Shown here piece by piece: positions 9,015 to 17,399 of a stretch of DNA of 64,000 bases (positions are counted from its first letter, which is position 1; each line of letters begins with the position of its first letter). Source of the stretch: Pseudothioclava arenosa. Lineage in GTDB: Bacteria; Pseudomonadota; Alphaproteobacteria; Rhodobacterales; Rhodobacteraceae. The notes below the pieces were generated by a model. It searched no databases. It was not told the DNA's origin and saw nothing but the letters and a program-made list of their open reading frames with translations. The stretch is from positions 1-64,000 of the forward strand of contig NZ_NTJD01000001.1 in NCBI RefSeq assembly GCF_002358085.1, read 5' to 3'. Position numbers and translations under genes: made by a program.

Positions 9015-9046
9015 GGGCCGCCGCAAAAGCTGCGGCGGCCCTTTTT
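9015..9046 (+). terminator. intra-operon terminator/attenuator between TAXI and permease genes
   Basis: A perfect 11-bp stem GGGCCGCCGCA/TGCGGCGGCCC with a 5-nt loop and a TTTTT tail: a textbook intrinsic terminator. It sits 40 bp after the binding-protein stop and 26 bp before the permease start, and no promoter is obvious between them. Partial read-through would give excess binding protein over permease. Confidence 0.85.
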
Positions 9047-9071
9047 GTAACTCAACGCGAATGAGGGCGAG

Positions 9072-11699
9072 ATGACGGAAGAGGCCAAGGGACGCGAGTT
9101 TACCGATGCCGAGCTGCAGGATCTGGTTGCCAGCACGGATAGCGGTGGCCGATCTCCGGAAAACCGAAACGTCGCCCTGTTCATTTCCGCGACCGCGTTC
9201 CTGTGGTCGGTGTTCCAGCTCTGGATCGCGCAGCCGCAGCTCTGGTTCGCGAAATACCTGCCGGTGATGAACTCGTCGCAGACGCGGCCGGTTCACCTTG
9301 GCTTTGCGATCCTTCTGGCCTTCCTTGCCTATCCCGCGCTGAAACGCTCGCCGCGCAACCGCATTCCGATTACCGACTGGATGATGGCGGCGGTGGGGGC
9401 GGGTTGCGCCTTTTACGTCTTCCTGTTCTCGCGTGAGCTGGCGATGACGGCACGCTCGGGCCTGCCGACGCAGACGCAGATCATCATCGGCGCGGTCGGC
9501 ATCGTACTCTTGCTGGAGGCCTCGCGGCGTGCGCTCGGCCCGGCGCTGACCATCGTCGGCGGCATTTTCCTGCTCTACGCCTATATGGGCACGGGCTGGC
9601 TGATCCCCGACATCATCGAGCATTCCGGGCTTTCCTTCACGGCGATCATCAACGCGCAATGGCTTGATACCACGGGCGTTTTCGGGATCCCGCTGGGGGT
9701 TTCGACGGCTTTTGTCTTCCTCTTCGTGTTGTTCGGGGCGATCCTCGACAAGGCGGGGGCGGGCAATTACTTCATCCAGCTTGCCTTTGCCGGTCTGGGC
9801 GCGCTGCGCGGTGGTCCGGCAAAGGCCGCCGTGGTCGGCTCGGCAATGACCGGGCTGATCTCGGGCTCGTCGATTGCGAACGTCGTAACCACCGGCACTT
9901 TCACCATCCCGCTGATGAAGCGCGTGGGCTTTTCCAGCGAAAAGGCAGGCGCGGTCGAGGTGGCCTCGTCGGTGAACGGCCAGATCATGCCGCCGGTGAT
10001 GGGCGCCGCGGCCTTCCTGATGGTCGAGTTCGTCGGGATTTCCTACGTCGAGGTGATCAAGCACGCCTTCATCCCGGCGGTGATCTCCTACATCGCGCTG
10101 GTCTATATCGTGCACCTCGAGGCGCTCAAGAAAGACATGCCCGCGCTGGGCGAGGCGGCCAATCTCGGGCGGATGTTCCTGAAGATCGCGATCGGCTTCG
10201 TGGTGACCGGCGCGGCCTTCACGGCGCTGGTCTATGGCGTGCAGGGCCTGCGCGCCGCCGCCCCGGCCATCGCCGATCCGGTGGTGATGGTGGCGATCGT
10301 CGTCGCCTATGTCTGGGCGGTGCGCACCGCCGCGCGTCACCCCGACCTGATGCTCGATGATCCGAACGCCAAGAAGTTCACCCTGCCCACCGTGGCCGAG
10401 GTGTTCCCGACCGGGCTGCATTATCTGCTGCCGATCCTCGTGCTGGTCTGGTTCCTGATGATCGAGATGCAGTCGCCCGCGAAATCCGCCTTCTACGCGG
10501 TGGCAGTGATGCTGATGATCATCGTCACGCAGCGCCCGCTCAAGGCGATGTTCCGCGGCGAGTCGACGGGCGATGCCGCGCGGGCGGGGATCTGCGATCT
10601 GATCGAGGGGATGATCGCGGGCGCGCGCAACATGATCGGGATCGGCGTGGCCACGGCTGCCGCCGGGATCATCGTCGCCACCGTTACCAAGACCCCGATC
10701 GGCACCGAACTGGCCGGTCTGGTCGAGGTGCTCTCGGGCGGCAACCTGATGGTGATGCTGCTGCTGATCGGGGTGTTCTCGCTGATCCTCGGGATGGGGC
10801 TGCCGACCACGGCGAACTATATCGTGGTCTCGTCGCTGATGGCCTCGGTGGTGGTGACGCTGGGCGCGCAGGAAGGGCTGATCGTGCCGCTGATCGCCGC
10901 GCATCTCTTCGTCTTCTACTTCGGGATCATGGCGGATGTGACGCCGCCGGTGGGGCTTGCCAGTTTCGCCGCCGCCGCCGTGTCGGGCGGTGACCCGATC
11001 CGCACGGGCTTTACCGCCTTCTTCTATTCGCTGCGCACCGTCGCGCTGCCCTTCCTGTTCATCTACAACCCGACGCTGATCCTCTACGGCGTCGATCTGG
11101 GGACGATGGCCGGGATGATGCAGGCGGTCTTTGTGTTCTGCGTGGCAACGGTCGCGATGCTTCTGTTCGCGGCGGCGACGCAGGGTTATTTCCTCGCGCC
11201 CTCGAAGCTGTGGGAAAGCGCCGCGCTGTTGCTGGTGGCCTTCACGCTCTTCGTGCCCGGCTTCTGGCTGGACCGGATCCAGCCGCGCTTCAATGAGCTG
11301 CCCGCGACGCAACTGGCCGCAGCCTTCGACGATGCCTCACCAGGCGATACGGTGCGCTTTGTGGTGGCAGGGCCGGGCTTTACCGACGGCAAGCTGACCC
11401 AGCTCACGCTGGTGCACACGGTGGCTGATGCCGATCCTGCGACCGGGCGGGCCGATGCCGCTGGGCTCTTGCTGATGCCCGAGGGCGACAAGCTCTTCAT
11501 GGACGAGCCGATGTTCGGCACGCCCTATCAGGAAAAGCTGTCGGGCTTTGACTTCTACACCGATCAGCGGGTCGAGGTGGTCAGCCTGCTCAGCCCCGCG
11601 CATCGGATGCCGAAACAGGTCTTCTACCTGCCGGCGCTGCTGCTTCTGGCGCTTGTCGTGATGATGCAGCGCCGCCGTCAGACCAAACCCGCCTTCTGA
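9072..11699 (+). CDS. TRAP transporter fused permease (TAXI type, DctQ-DctM fusion)
   Basis: An 875-residue inner-membrane protein fusing the small 4-helix (DctQ-like, to about residue 190) and large 12-helix (DctM-like) TRAP subunits. Signatures include GSAMTGLISGSSIANVVTTG and VEVASSVNGQIMPPVMGAAAF, and the second inverted repeat has GMGLPTTANYIVVS and MADVTPPVGLASF. Residues from about 690 form a C-terminal DUF3394 domain ending in a last hydrophobic helix and basic QRRRQ. It couples sodium or proton flow to uptake of the ligand held by the preceding binding protein. ATG at 9072 follows GAGGGCGAG. Confidence 0.95.
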   Translation: MTEEAKGREFTDAELQDLVASTDSGGRSPENRNVALFISATAFLWSVFQLWIAQPQLWFAKYLPVMNSSQTRPVHLGFAILLAFLAYPALKRSPRNRIPITDWMMAAVGAGCAFYVFLFSRELAMTARSGLPTQTQIIIGAVGIVLLLEASRRALGPALTIVGGIFLLYAYMGTGWLIPDIIEHSGLSFTAIINAQWLDTTGVFGIPLGVSTAFVFLFVLFGAILDKAGAGNYFIQLAFAGLGALRGGPAKAAVVGSAMTGLISGSSIANVVTTGTFTIPLMKRVGFSSEKAGAVEVASSVNGQIMPPVMGAAAFLMVEFVGISYVEVIKHAFIPAVISYIALVYIVHLEALKKDMPALGEAANLGRMFLKIAIGFVVTGAAFTALVYGVQGLRAAAPAIADPVVMVAIVVAYVWAVRTAARHPDLMLDDPNAKKFTLPTVAEVFPTGLHYLLPILVLVWFLMIEMQSPAKSAFYAVAVMLMIIVTQRPLKAMFRGESTGDAARAGICDLIEGMIAGARNMIGIGVATAAAGIIVATVTKTPIGTELAGLVEVLSGGNLMVMLLLIGVFSLILGMGLPTTANYIVVSSLMASVVVTLGAQEGLIVPLIAAHLFVFYFGIMADVTPPVGLASFAAAAVSGGDPIRTGFTAFFYSLRTVALPFLFIYNPTLILYGVDLGTMAGMMQAVFVFCVATVAMLLFAAATQGYFLAPSKLWESAALLLVAFTLFVPGFWLDRIQPRFNELPATQLAAAFDDASPGDTVRFVVAGPGFTDGKLTQLTLVHTVADADPATGRADAAGLLLMPEGDKLFMDEPMFGTPYQEKLSGFDFYTDQRVEVVSLLSPAHRMPKQVFYLPALLLLALVVMMQRRRQTKPAF

Positions 11700-11710
11700 G
11701 GAGAGACACG

Positions 11711-12136
11711 ATGGCAAAGACGATCCTGCTTCCGGTCGACCTGGGCAATGGGGTGGAGAACACCAATGCGCTGGCCGCCGCACTTGAGATCCTGGGCGAG
11801 GGCGGGCTGCTGCATGTGGTGACGGTGATGCCCGATTTCGGACTGCCACAGGTCAGCGGCTTTTTCCGCAAGGGCTATGAAAAGGACGCGCTGGCGGCGA
11901 TGGGGCAGGCCCTGACCGATTGGGTCAAGGCAAACGTGCCCGATAATGTCGTGGTGCATCCGCATGTGCTGCACGGCACGATCTACGACGAGATCCTGCG
12001 CGCTGCGAACAAGCTCAAGGTGGATGTGATCGTGATCGGATCGCATCGCCCCGAGCTGAAGGACTACCTGCTGGGGCCCAATGCCGCGCGCGTGGTGCGC
12101 CATGCGACCCAATCCGTTTACGTTGTCAGGAACTAG
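11711..12136 (+). CDS. universal stress protein (UspA-like), TRAP-associated
   Basis: A 141-residue single-domain Usp. It starts with AKTILLPVDLGNGVEN and ends with VDVIVIGSHRPELKDYLLGPNAARVVRHA plus SVYVVR, which contains the G-2x-G-9x-(S/T)-like ATP-binding end in modified form. Usp genes next to TRAP permeases are known, for example TeaD with the ectoine transporter TeaABC, where the protein modulates uptake. It lies 11 bp after the permease with GGAGAG before the ATG. Confidence 0.9.
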   Translation: MAKTILLPVDLGNGVENTNALAAALEILGEGGLLHVVTVMPDFGLPQVSGFFRKGYEKDALAAMGQALTDWVKANVPDNVVVHPHVLHGTIYDEILRAANKLKVDVIVIGSHRPELKDYLLGPNAARVVRHATQSVYVVRN

Positions 12137-12138
12137 AC

Positions 12139-13467
12139 ATGCCCAACCATATCTTCGGCCGCTCGACCAAGGGCGCGCTGCCGACTGCCGTCGCGGGCGA
12201 CGGCTGTTATCTGATCGATGCCTCCGGCAAGCGATACCTCGATGGGTCGGGGGGCGCGGCGGTGTCCTGCCTCGGCCATTCCAACGCGGCGGTGCGCGCG
12301 GCGCTTCATGCGCAGCTCGATCAGGTGGCCTTCGCCCATACCGGGTTCTTTACCTCGGAGCCCGCCGAGCAGCTTGCCGATACGCTTGTGGCGGCCGCTC
12401 CCGAAGGGATCGAACGGGTTTACCTCGTGTCGGGCGGGTCCGAGGCGGTTGAAGCCTCGCTAAAGCTTGCGCGGCAGTATTTCCTTGAAATCGGCCAGCC
12501 GCAGCGCCACCGCGTGATCGCGCGCCGCCAGAGCTATCACGGCAATACGCTGGGCGCGCTGGCCACGGGCGGCAACGAATGGCGGCGCGCGCAATTCGCG
12601 CCGATGCTGGTCGAGACTTCGCATATTTCGCCCTGTTACGAATATCGCGAGCGCGCCGAGGGCGAGAGCCTCGAAGCCTATGGGCTGCGCGCCGCCGACG
12701 AGCTGGAGGCCGAGATCCAGCGCCTCGGCCCGGAAAGCGTGATGGCCTTTGTCGCCGAGCCGGTCGTGGGGGCGACGGCTGGCGCGGTGCCTGCGGTGCC
12801 GGGCTACCTCAAGCGCATCCGCGAGATCTGCGACCGTCACGGCGTGCTGCTGATCCTTGATGAGGTGATGTGCGGCATGGGGCGGACGGGCTACCTGTTC
12901 GCCTGTCAGGAAGACGGTGTTTCACCCGACATGATCACCATCGCCAAGGGCTTGGGCGCGGGCTATCAGCCGATCGGCGCGCTTTTGGTGCAGGGCAAGA
13001 TCTATGACGCGATCGCGGCAGGTTCGGGCTTTTTCCAGCATGGGCACACCTATATGGGCCACGCGATGGCAGCCGCCGCCGCCAATGCGGTGCTGGGCGA
13101 GATCCAGTCGCGCGACCTGTTGATGCGGGTGCGCGCACAGGGCGAAAAGCTTGATGCAGCGCTGCGTGCCGAACTGGGTCAGAACCCGCATGTTGGCGAT
13201 ATTCGTGGGCGCGGGCTGTTCCGCGGTGTCGAACTGGTTGAAAGCCGCGAGACCAAGGCGCCCTTCGATCCGGCGCGCAAGCTCAACGCCAGGATCAAGG
13301 CCGAGGCCTTCGCCGCCGGGCTGATCTGTTATCCGATGGGGGGCACGATCGACGGGCAACGTGGCGATCACGTGCTGCTGGCGCCGCCCTTCATCATCGA
13401 GGACGCGCAGATCGACGAGCTGGTCGGTAAGCTCTCGGGCGCGATCCGTGTGGCGCTGGCCGCATGA
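12139..13467 (+). CDS. class III aminotransferase (PLP)
   Basis: A 442-residue fold-type I, class III aminotransferase. The PLP lysine is Lys270 in DMITIAKGLGAG, preceded by the aspartate of LILDEVMCGMGRTG; VSGGSEAVEASLKLAR is the phosphate-binding region and RRQSYHGNTLGALATGG the active-site loop. The class acts on omega- or beta-amino groups and on diamines. Here it lies between a TRAP importer and a beta-keto acid cleavage enzyme, so I infer that it turns an imported amino compound into a beta-keto acid. It starts 2 bp after the usp stop and overlaps the next gene by 4 nt (ATGA). Confidence 0.93.
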   Translation: MPNHIFGRSTKGALPTAVAGDGCYLIDASGKRYLDGSGGAAVSCLGHSNAAVRAALHAQLDQVAFAHTGFFTSEPAEQLADTLVAAAPEGIERVYLVSGGSEAVEASLKLARQYFLEIGQPQRHRVIARRQSYHGNTLGALATGGNEWRRAQFAPMLVETSHISPCYEYRERAEGESLEAYGLRAADELEAEIQRLGPESVMAFVAEPVVGATAGAVPAVPGYLKRIREICDRHGVLLILDEVMCGMGRTGYLFACQEDGVSPDMITIAKGLGAGYQPIGALLVQGKIYDAIAAGSGFFQHGHTYMGHAMAAAAANAVLGEIQSRDLLMRVRAQGEKLDAALRAELGQNPHVGDIRGRGLFRGVELVESRETKAPFDPARKLNARIKAEAFAAGLICYPMGGTIDGQRGDHVLLAPPFIIEDAQIDELVGKLSGAIRVALAA

Positions 13468-14228
13468 CGCCGCTGCCGCAGATCATGGTCGCGCCGAACG
13501 GGGCGCGGCTGACCAAGGCTGACCATCCCGCCCTGCCGGTGACGATCCCCGAGATCGTCGCCTGCGCGCGGGCCTGCCACGAGGCCGGGGCGGACGGGTT
13601 GCACGCCCATGTCCGCGACGCAGATCAACGCCACGTGCTGGATGCGGGCCTTTACCGCGAATTGCTGGCCGAGCTGGACCTGCAACTGCCGGGCTTCTAC
13701 GCGCAGATCACCACCGAGGCCGTAGGCCAATATTCCCCCGAGGAACAGCGCGCGCTGGTGGCAGAGGTCCAACCTAGGGCGGTCTCGGTCGCGCTGCGCG
13801 AGATCACCGAAGGTCAGGATCGCGTCGTGACCGCGCGGTTCTTTCACGACTGCCACGAGGCGGGGATCGGGCTGCAGCACATCCTGTATGACGTAGCCGA
13901 TATCGACCATCTCGCGCGGCTGATCGCGGCGGGCGATGTGCCGGGCGATGACCTGAAGGCGTTGATCGTTCTGGGGCGCTACAGCGCAGGGCAACGCTCA
14001 AGCCACGCCGATCTGGACGCCCCGGCCGGGGCGCTCTTGCGGCAGGTGCCGGGGGTTGACTGGGCGGTCTGCGCCTTTGGTGCCGAGGAAACCGCCTGTC
14101 TGATGGCGGCGCGCGCGCTGGGCGGCAAGGCGCGGATCGGCTTTGAGAACAACCGCCTCAATGCCGATGGCAGGGTCGCCGCCTCGAACGCAGAGCGCGT
14201 GGCCGAACTGGTCGCGGCGGCGGCGTGA
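13464..14228 (+). CDS. beta-keto acid cleavage enzyme (BKACE, DUF849 family)
   Basis: A 254-residue TIM-barrel protein of the DUF849/BKACE family. Characterised members, such as Kce, condense a beta-keto acid with acetyl-CoA and split it into acetoacetate and an acyl-CoA. The metal-binding HAH motif is at residues 47-49 (DGLHAHVRD), the N terminus has APNGARLTKADHPALPVTIPE, and the C-terminal catalytic region has ARIGFENN. It is 20-50 residues shorter than many members. It overlaps the aminotransferase by 4 nt and ends the TRAP operon. The specific substrate cannot be read from sequence. Confidence 0.9.
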   Translation: MTPLPQIMVAPNGARLTKADHPALPVTIPEIVACARACHEAGADGLHAHVRDADQRHVLDAGLYRELLAELDLQLPGFYAQITTEAVGQYSPEEQRALVAEVQPRAVSVALREITEGQDRVVTARFFHDCHEAGIGLQHILYDVADIDHLARLIAAGDVPGDDLKALIVLGRYSAGQRSSHADLDAPAGALLRQVPGVDWAVCAFGAEETACLMAARALGGKARIGFENNRLNADGRVAASNAERVAELVAAAA

Positions 14229-14232
14229 CGGC

Positions 14233-15231
14233 TCAGCCGAACAGGATCAGCTGCGAGGTGGCGATCGCGTAAATCACCGCGAGACCGAACAGCGCATAGG
14301 CCACCATCGAAGCAATGACCTGCCGGCGCACCAGCGTGGGCAGCGCGGATTTCAGGCTGTCGACCTTGCGGAACGGGCGCAACAGCCCCGCGCCCAGCCC
14401 CATCGCCGTGCCAAAGAACAGCGGCACGTAAAGCGCATAGCCGTAATAGCCATATTCCGGCTTGAGGATGCAGAACGGGCAATGGTGGTTCGGGTGGTCG
14501 TAGATATAGGACGACACCACCGCCACGATCGCCGCCAGCGCAATCGCGAACATCGCCGCCGAGGCCAGCGCATAAAGCCGCACGCCCACCCCGGTGCGCA
14601 GCGCCAGCGCACCGATCAGCGCCAGCGCCGCGCCCGTTCCGCCCAGGAGCCACAGCGCCGTCGCCGGGGCGAGCGAGGCCATCTCATCCGAGAGGCCGGG
14701 GTTGGCGGGGGTAAACAGCTTCGAGCAGCAAGACGTGATGACATCGGTCTGCATGTTCAGGAAATAGGCCAGCTCCAGCCCCAGATCGGCCAGCACCAAG
14801 GGCACGATCAGCAAGAGCGCGGCGTATTTCACCCGCGTTAGCGGATAGTCGCGCCCCATCCGGTCGGTCCGGTCAAGGATCAGCCAGAGCACGGCGGCGA
14901 AAGCCACGGCGATTTTCACGTAAAGCGCGGGGAAGCCGTAGGCGTTCACGTTCAGCGTGCCCACCGCGCACATCGCCCCCACGAAGAGCGAGGCCATCCG
15001 GTCGGCGTTGAAGACGAACAGCAACAGCGCCGCCAGCTCGGCGAGCATGACAAAGCCGAACAGTGTCGAGACCAACTCGGTCGCGCGCTCCATGCGCAGC
15101 TGCGCGCGGCTCATGTTCGCCAGATCCCAGCGCCAGAGCACGCGCACCGCGAAGGCGCCGCTCCAGAGCGCGACCAGCGACGCGAGGGTCGCGACCAGAA
15201 GCAGGGCGAGGATCGGGGTCTGGAAAATCAC
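14233..15231 (-). CDS. polytopic membrane protein with CC and HHCPFC motifs (NosL/ABC operon)
   Basis: A 332-residue hydrophobic protein with about eight predicted membrane helices. It is not a family I recognise. Two cysteine clusters stand out. Cys168-Cys169 (ITSCCSKLF) follows a helix in the middle of the protein. HHCPFC at 249-254 sits before the seventh helix and continues CILKPEYGYYGYALY. Both are predicted near membrane surfaces and could bind a soft metal such as Cu(I) or form a redox pair, loosely reminiscent of VKOR-type enzymes. It is the last gene of a minus-strand operon with NosL-like proteins and an ABC transporter, and its start overlaps the ATPase stop by 4 nt. Confidence 0.75.
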   Translation of the reverse strand: MIFQTPILALLLVATLASLVALWSGAFAVRVLWRWDLANMSRAQLRMERATELVSTLFGFVMLAELAALLLFVFNADRMASLFVGAMCAVGTLNVNAYGFPALYVKIAVAFAAVLWLILDRTDRMGRDYPLTRVKYAALLLIVPLVLADLGLELAYFLNMQTDVITSCCSKLFTPANPGLSDEMASLAPATALWLLGGTGAALALIGALALRTGVGVRLYALASAAMFAIALAAIVAVVSSYIYDHPNHHCPFCILKPEYGYYGYALYVPLFFGTAMGLGAGLLRPFRKVDSLKSALPTLVRRQVIASMVAYALFGLAVIYAIATSQLILFG

Positions 15232-15908
15232 GCGAATTCTCCCGTGATCTGGCCGTCGCGCAGCTCGATCACCGCATCGACGCCCTCCGCGCCCCAGATC
15301 CTCGGGTCGTGGCTGGTGATGATGACGGTGCGGCCCTCGGCACGCAGCCCGGTGACGATATCGATGAACCGCTCGGCCAGAACCGTGTCGAGGTTCGCCG
15401 TGGGCTCGTCGGCAATCAGGATCGGCGCATCGTTGATCAGCGCGCGCGCAATCGCCGCGCGCTGGGTTTCGCCGCCCGAAAGCTGCTCGACCTTCATCTG
15501 CGCCTTGCCAGCAAGGTCCAGCGCGTCAAGTCGCTCCATCGCGCGGGCGCGCACATCGGCATGGTCCTGGCCCAGCGGCACGGCGGGCAGCATCACGTTT
15601 TCCAGCACGCTCAGCCCGCGCACGAGGTTGAAGCGCTGGAACACGAAGCCGAAGGTGGTGCGGCGCAGCTCGGTCAGGAAGGACTCGGGCAGGCCCGAAA
15701 CCAGTTCTCCATCGAGGCTGATCCGCCCAGAGGTTGGTCGCGCCATGCAGGCGATCAGCGACAAAAGCGTGGTCTTGCCCGAGCCGCTCGGCCCTTTCAG
15801 CACAGTGACCGCGTTGCGCGCGACGGTCAGGTCGATGCCGCGCAGCGCCTCGACCTGATTGGCCCGGCCTTCGTTGTAAAGCTTGGTGACGGATTGCAGT
15901 TCAATCAT
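15228..15908 (-). CDS. LolD/MacB-type ABC transporter ATPase
   Basis: A 226-residue ATPase. Walker A is GPSGSGKTT, the signature is LSGGETQRAAIARAL, Walker B is PILIADEPTANLD, and the switch histidine lies in VIITSHDPR. FGFVFQRFNLV is the Q-loop. These belong to the LolD/FtsE/MacB branch, which couples to FtsX-type permeases that transmit force to periplasmic partners rather than pumping through a membrane channel. The partner permease is immediately upstream (10 bp). The two NosL-like proteins of the same operon are plausible clients. Confidence 0.92.
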   Translation of the reverse strand: MIELQSVTKLYNEGRANQVEALRGIDLTVARNAVTVLKGPSGSGKTTLLSLIACMARPTSGRISLDGELVSGLPESFLTELRRTTFGFVFQRFNLVRGLSVLENVMLPAVPLGQDHADVRARAMERLDALDLAGKAQMKVEQLSGGETQRAAIARALINDAPILIADEPTANLDTVLAERFIDIVTGLRAEGRTVIITSHDPRIWGAEGVDAVIELRDGQITGEFA

Positions 15909-15918
15909 CGCTTTTTCC

Positions 15919-17061
15919 TCACCGCATGATCGCGTCAGGGTCGGCCGAGGCCGCGCGCCAGATCGGCACCAGCGTAGCGGCGATATAGGGCACGGTCGTC
16001 AGCAGCGCGAGCGTGGTCAGTTGCAGCCCGTCGATATGGGGCGACAGGTCAAACTCGGGGTAGATCACCGCCCAGCCCTTCAGCACAGGCGCGAACAGCG
16101 TGCCACCGAAGAAGAACACATGCAGATAGGCCGTGACCGCGCCCAGAAGGAACGCACCCAGCGAAACCAACCCGCCCTCCCAGAGCTTCATCGAGATCAC
16201 GTCGCGCGTGTCCCAGCCGATCGCCTTCAGGATGCCGATCTCGCGCGCCTCTTCGGCCGACAGCCCCGAGGCCTTCTCGGCGGCGAAGATCGCGAAGGCC
16301 AAGAGCGCCGCGCCCGCCAGCGCCGCCAGAAGGCCTTCGCGCCAGTCGAACACCTTCTGATAGGTGCGGATGATGTCGTTTCGGGTGACAAAGCGCATCT
16401 CGGGCATGGCATAGCCCGCCTTTTCCACGATCTTGGCGACCTCTTGCGGGTTACGCACGCGAGCGACGACATCGGTGTAGAAGCCCGGGGCGATGCCGAA
16501 GAAGTCGCGGAAATCGGCCTCGTTCATCAGCACCAGATCCGCTGTCATCAGCGCCGAGTCGGTGCCGAAGGTGCGGCTGATGCGGAATTTCTTGAGGTCC
16601 CCGGTCTCGCGGCTCAGGAACAGCGGCGAGCCCTTCCAGGTAAAGCCCCGCGCGCGCGGAATGCCTTCGCCGACGATGACCGAGCGCGGCTCGGGGATCA
16701 TCTCGGGGTCGTCGGGCACCATCACCGTGTAATTCGCGCCGTTGATCCGGTCGTAGAAATAGCCCCAGAGGCGCCCTTTCACATCGGTCACGCCGCGGAT
16801 CGCAGCGACCTTGTCGATCGCCTCCGCGCCGATCAGGTCCTGACGACCCAGCACGAGGCGCTGCACCACGATCTCGGGGGCATCGGCCAGAACGGCGGTG
16901 GATTCGCTGCGCAGCGCGGCGGCGAAGAACATCGCCGAGGCGACAAAGAACACAACGACCGCGTAGATCGCGACCAGCGCGAGGTTCTTGCCCCGGCGCC
17001 GGGCGAGGGCGGCCAGCGTGTAATCGGCCAGCGAACGTTGGCGGCGAAGCCAGCGGATCAT
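15919..17061 (-). CDS. FtsX/MacB-type ABC transporter permease
   Basis: A 380-residue permease. One N-terminal helix (about 25-50, LVAIYAVVVFFVASAMFF) is followed by a periplasmic domain of about 200 residues. Three C-terminal helices carry the FtsX-family coupling motif REIGILKAIGWDTRDV just inside the membrane. This four-helix layout is that of MacB/LolC-type mechanotransmitters. The stop lies 10 bp from the ATPase and the start overlaps the 113-residue gene by 4 nt (ATGA), so the subunits are co-translated. Confidence 0.9.
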   Translation of the reverse strand: MIRWLRRQRSLADYTLAALARRRGKNLALVAIYAVVVFFVASAMFFAAALRSESTAVLADAPEIVVQRLVLGRQDLIGAEAIDKVAAIRGVTDVKGRLWGYFYDRINGANYTVMVPDDPEMIPEPRSVIVGEGIPRARGFTWKGSPLFLSRETGDLKKFRISRTFGTDSALMTADLVLMNEADFRDFFGIAPGFYTDVVARVRNPQEVAKIVEKAGYAMPEMRFVTRNDIIRTYQKVFDWREGLLAALAGAALLAFAIFAAEKASGLSAEEAREIGILKAIGWDTRDVISMKLWEGGLVSLGAFLLGAVTAYLHVFFFGGTLFAPVLKGWAVIYPEFDLSPHIDGLQLTTLALLTTVPYIAATLVPIWRAASADPDAIMR

Positions 17062-17399
17062 TTGGCGAACTCCTCTTCGGAAAAGCCCATCCGGCCCGAA
17101 GTGGGCAGGTCAGGCGCGGGCATCAGGCTGCCCGAGGGAAAATGGTCGAAGGCCAGCGGATGGTCCTGAAACGGGGTGTTCAGGTCGGCCTGCGAGGGGT
17201 GGCGCGTGTAGCGCGCCTCGGTGAACAGCGCGATGTCGGTCAGCCCGAGCACCCGCACCAGCCGCGCCTCTTCCGCAAGGCGCGCCTGTGTCGCCGGGCG
17301 CGAGGCCAGCGCATGGCCGATCTCGGCTGCGAAGCCCGCCGCCAGGATTGCGAGCGCGGCAAAGACCGGCCCGCTGCGCCGTTCGATCCGAAGGCTCAT
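17058..17399 (-). CDS. small membrane-anchored periplasmic protein (NosL/ABC operon)
   Basis: A 113-residue protein with one N-terminal helix (about residues 11-28, VFAALAILAAGFAAEIG) and a periplasmic tail of about 80 residues. The tail holds IALFTEARYTRHPSQADL and PFQDHPLAFDHFPSGSLM, with several histidines that could hold a metal. I do not recognise the family. Overlaps of 4 nt on both sides (with the permease and the first NosL-like gene) tie it to the transporter, possibly as an extra subunit. Confidence 0.75.
   Translation of the reverse strand: MSLRIERRSGPVFAALAILAAGFAAEIGHALASRPATQARLAEEARLVRVLGLTDIALFTEARYTRHPSQADLNTPFQDHPLAFDHFPSGSLMPAPDLPTSGRMGFSEEEFAK

Noticed and set aside
7959-11312. 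A 1117-codon open frame on the minus strand opposite the TAXI-TRAP genes
   Set aside because: Shadow frame of high-GC coding DNA. The translation is a His/Arg/Gln-rich sequence with no domain, and it lies antisense to well-supported transporter genes.
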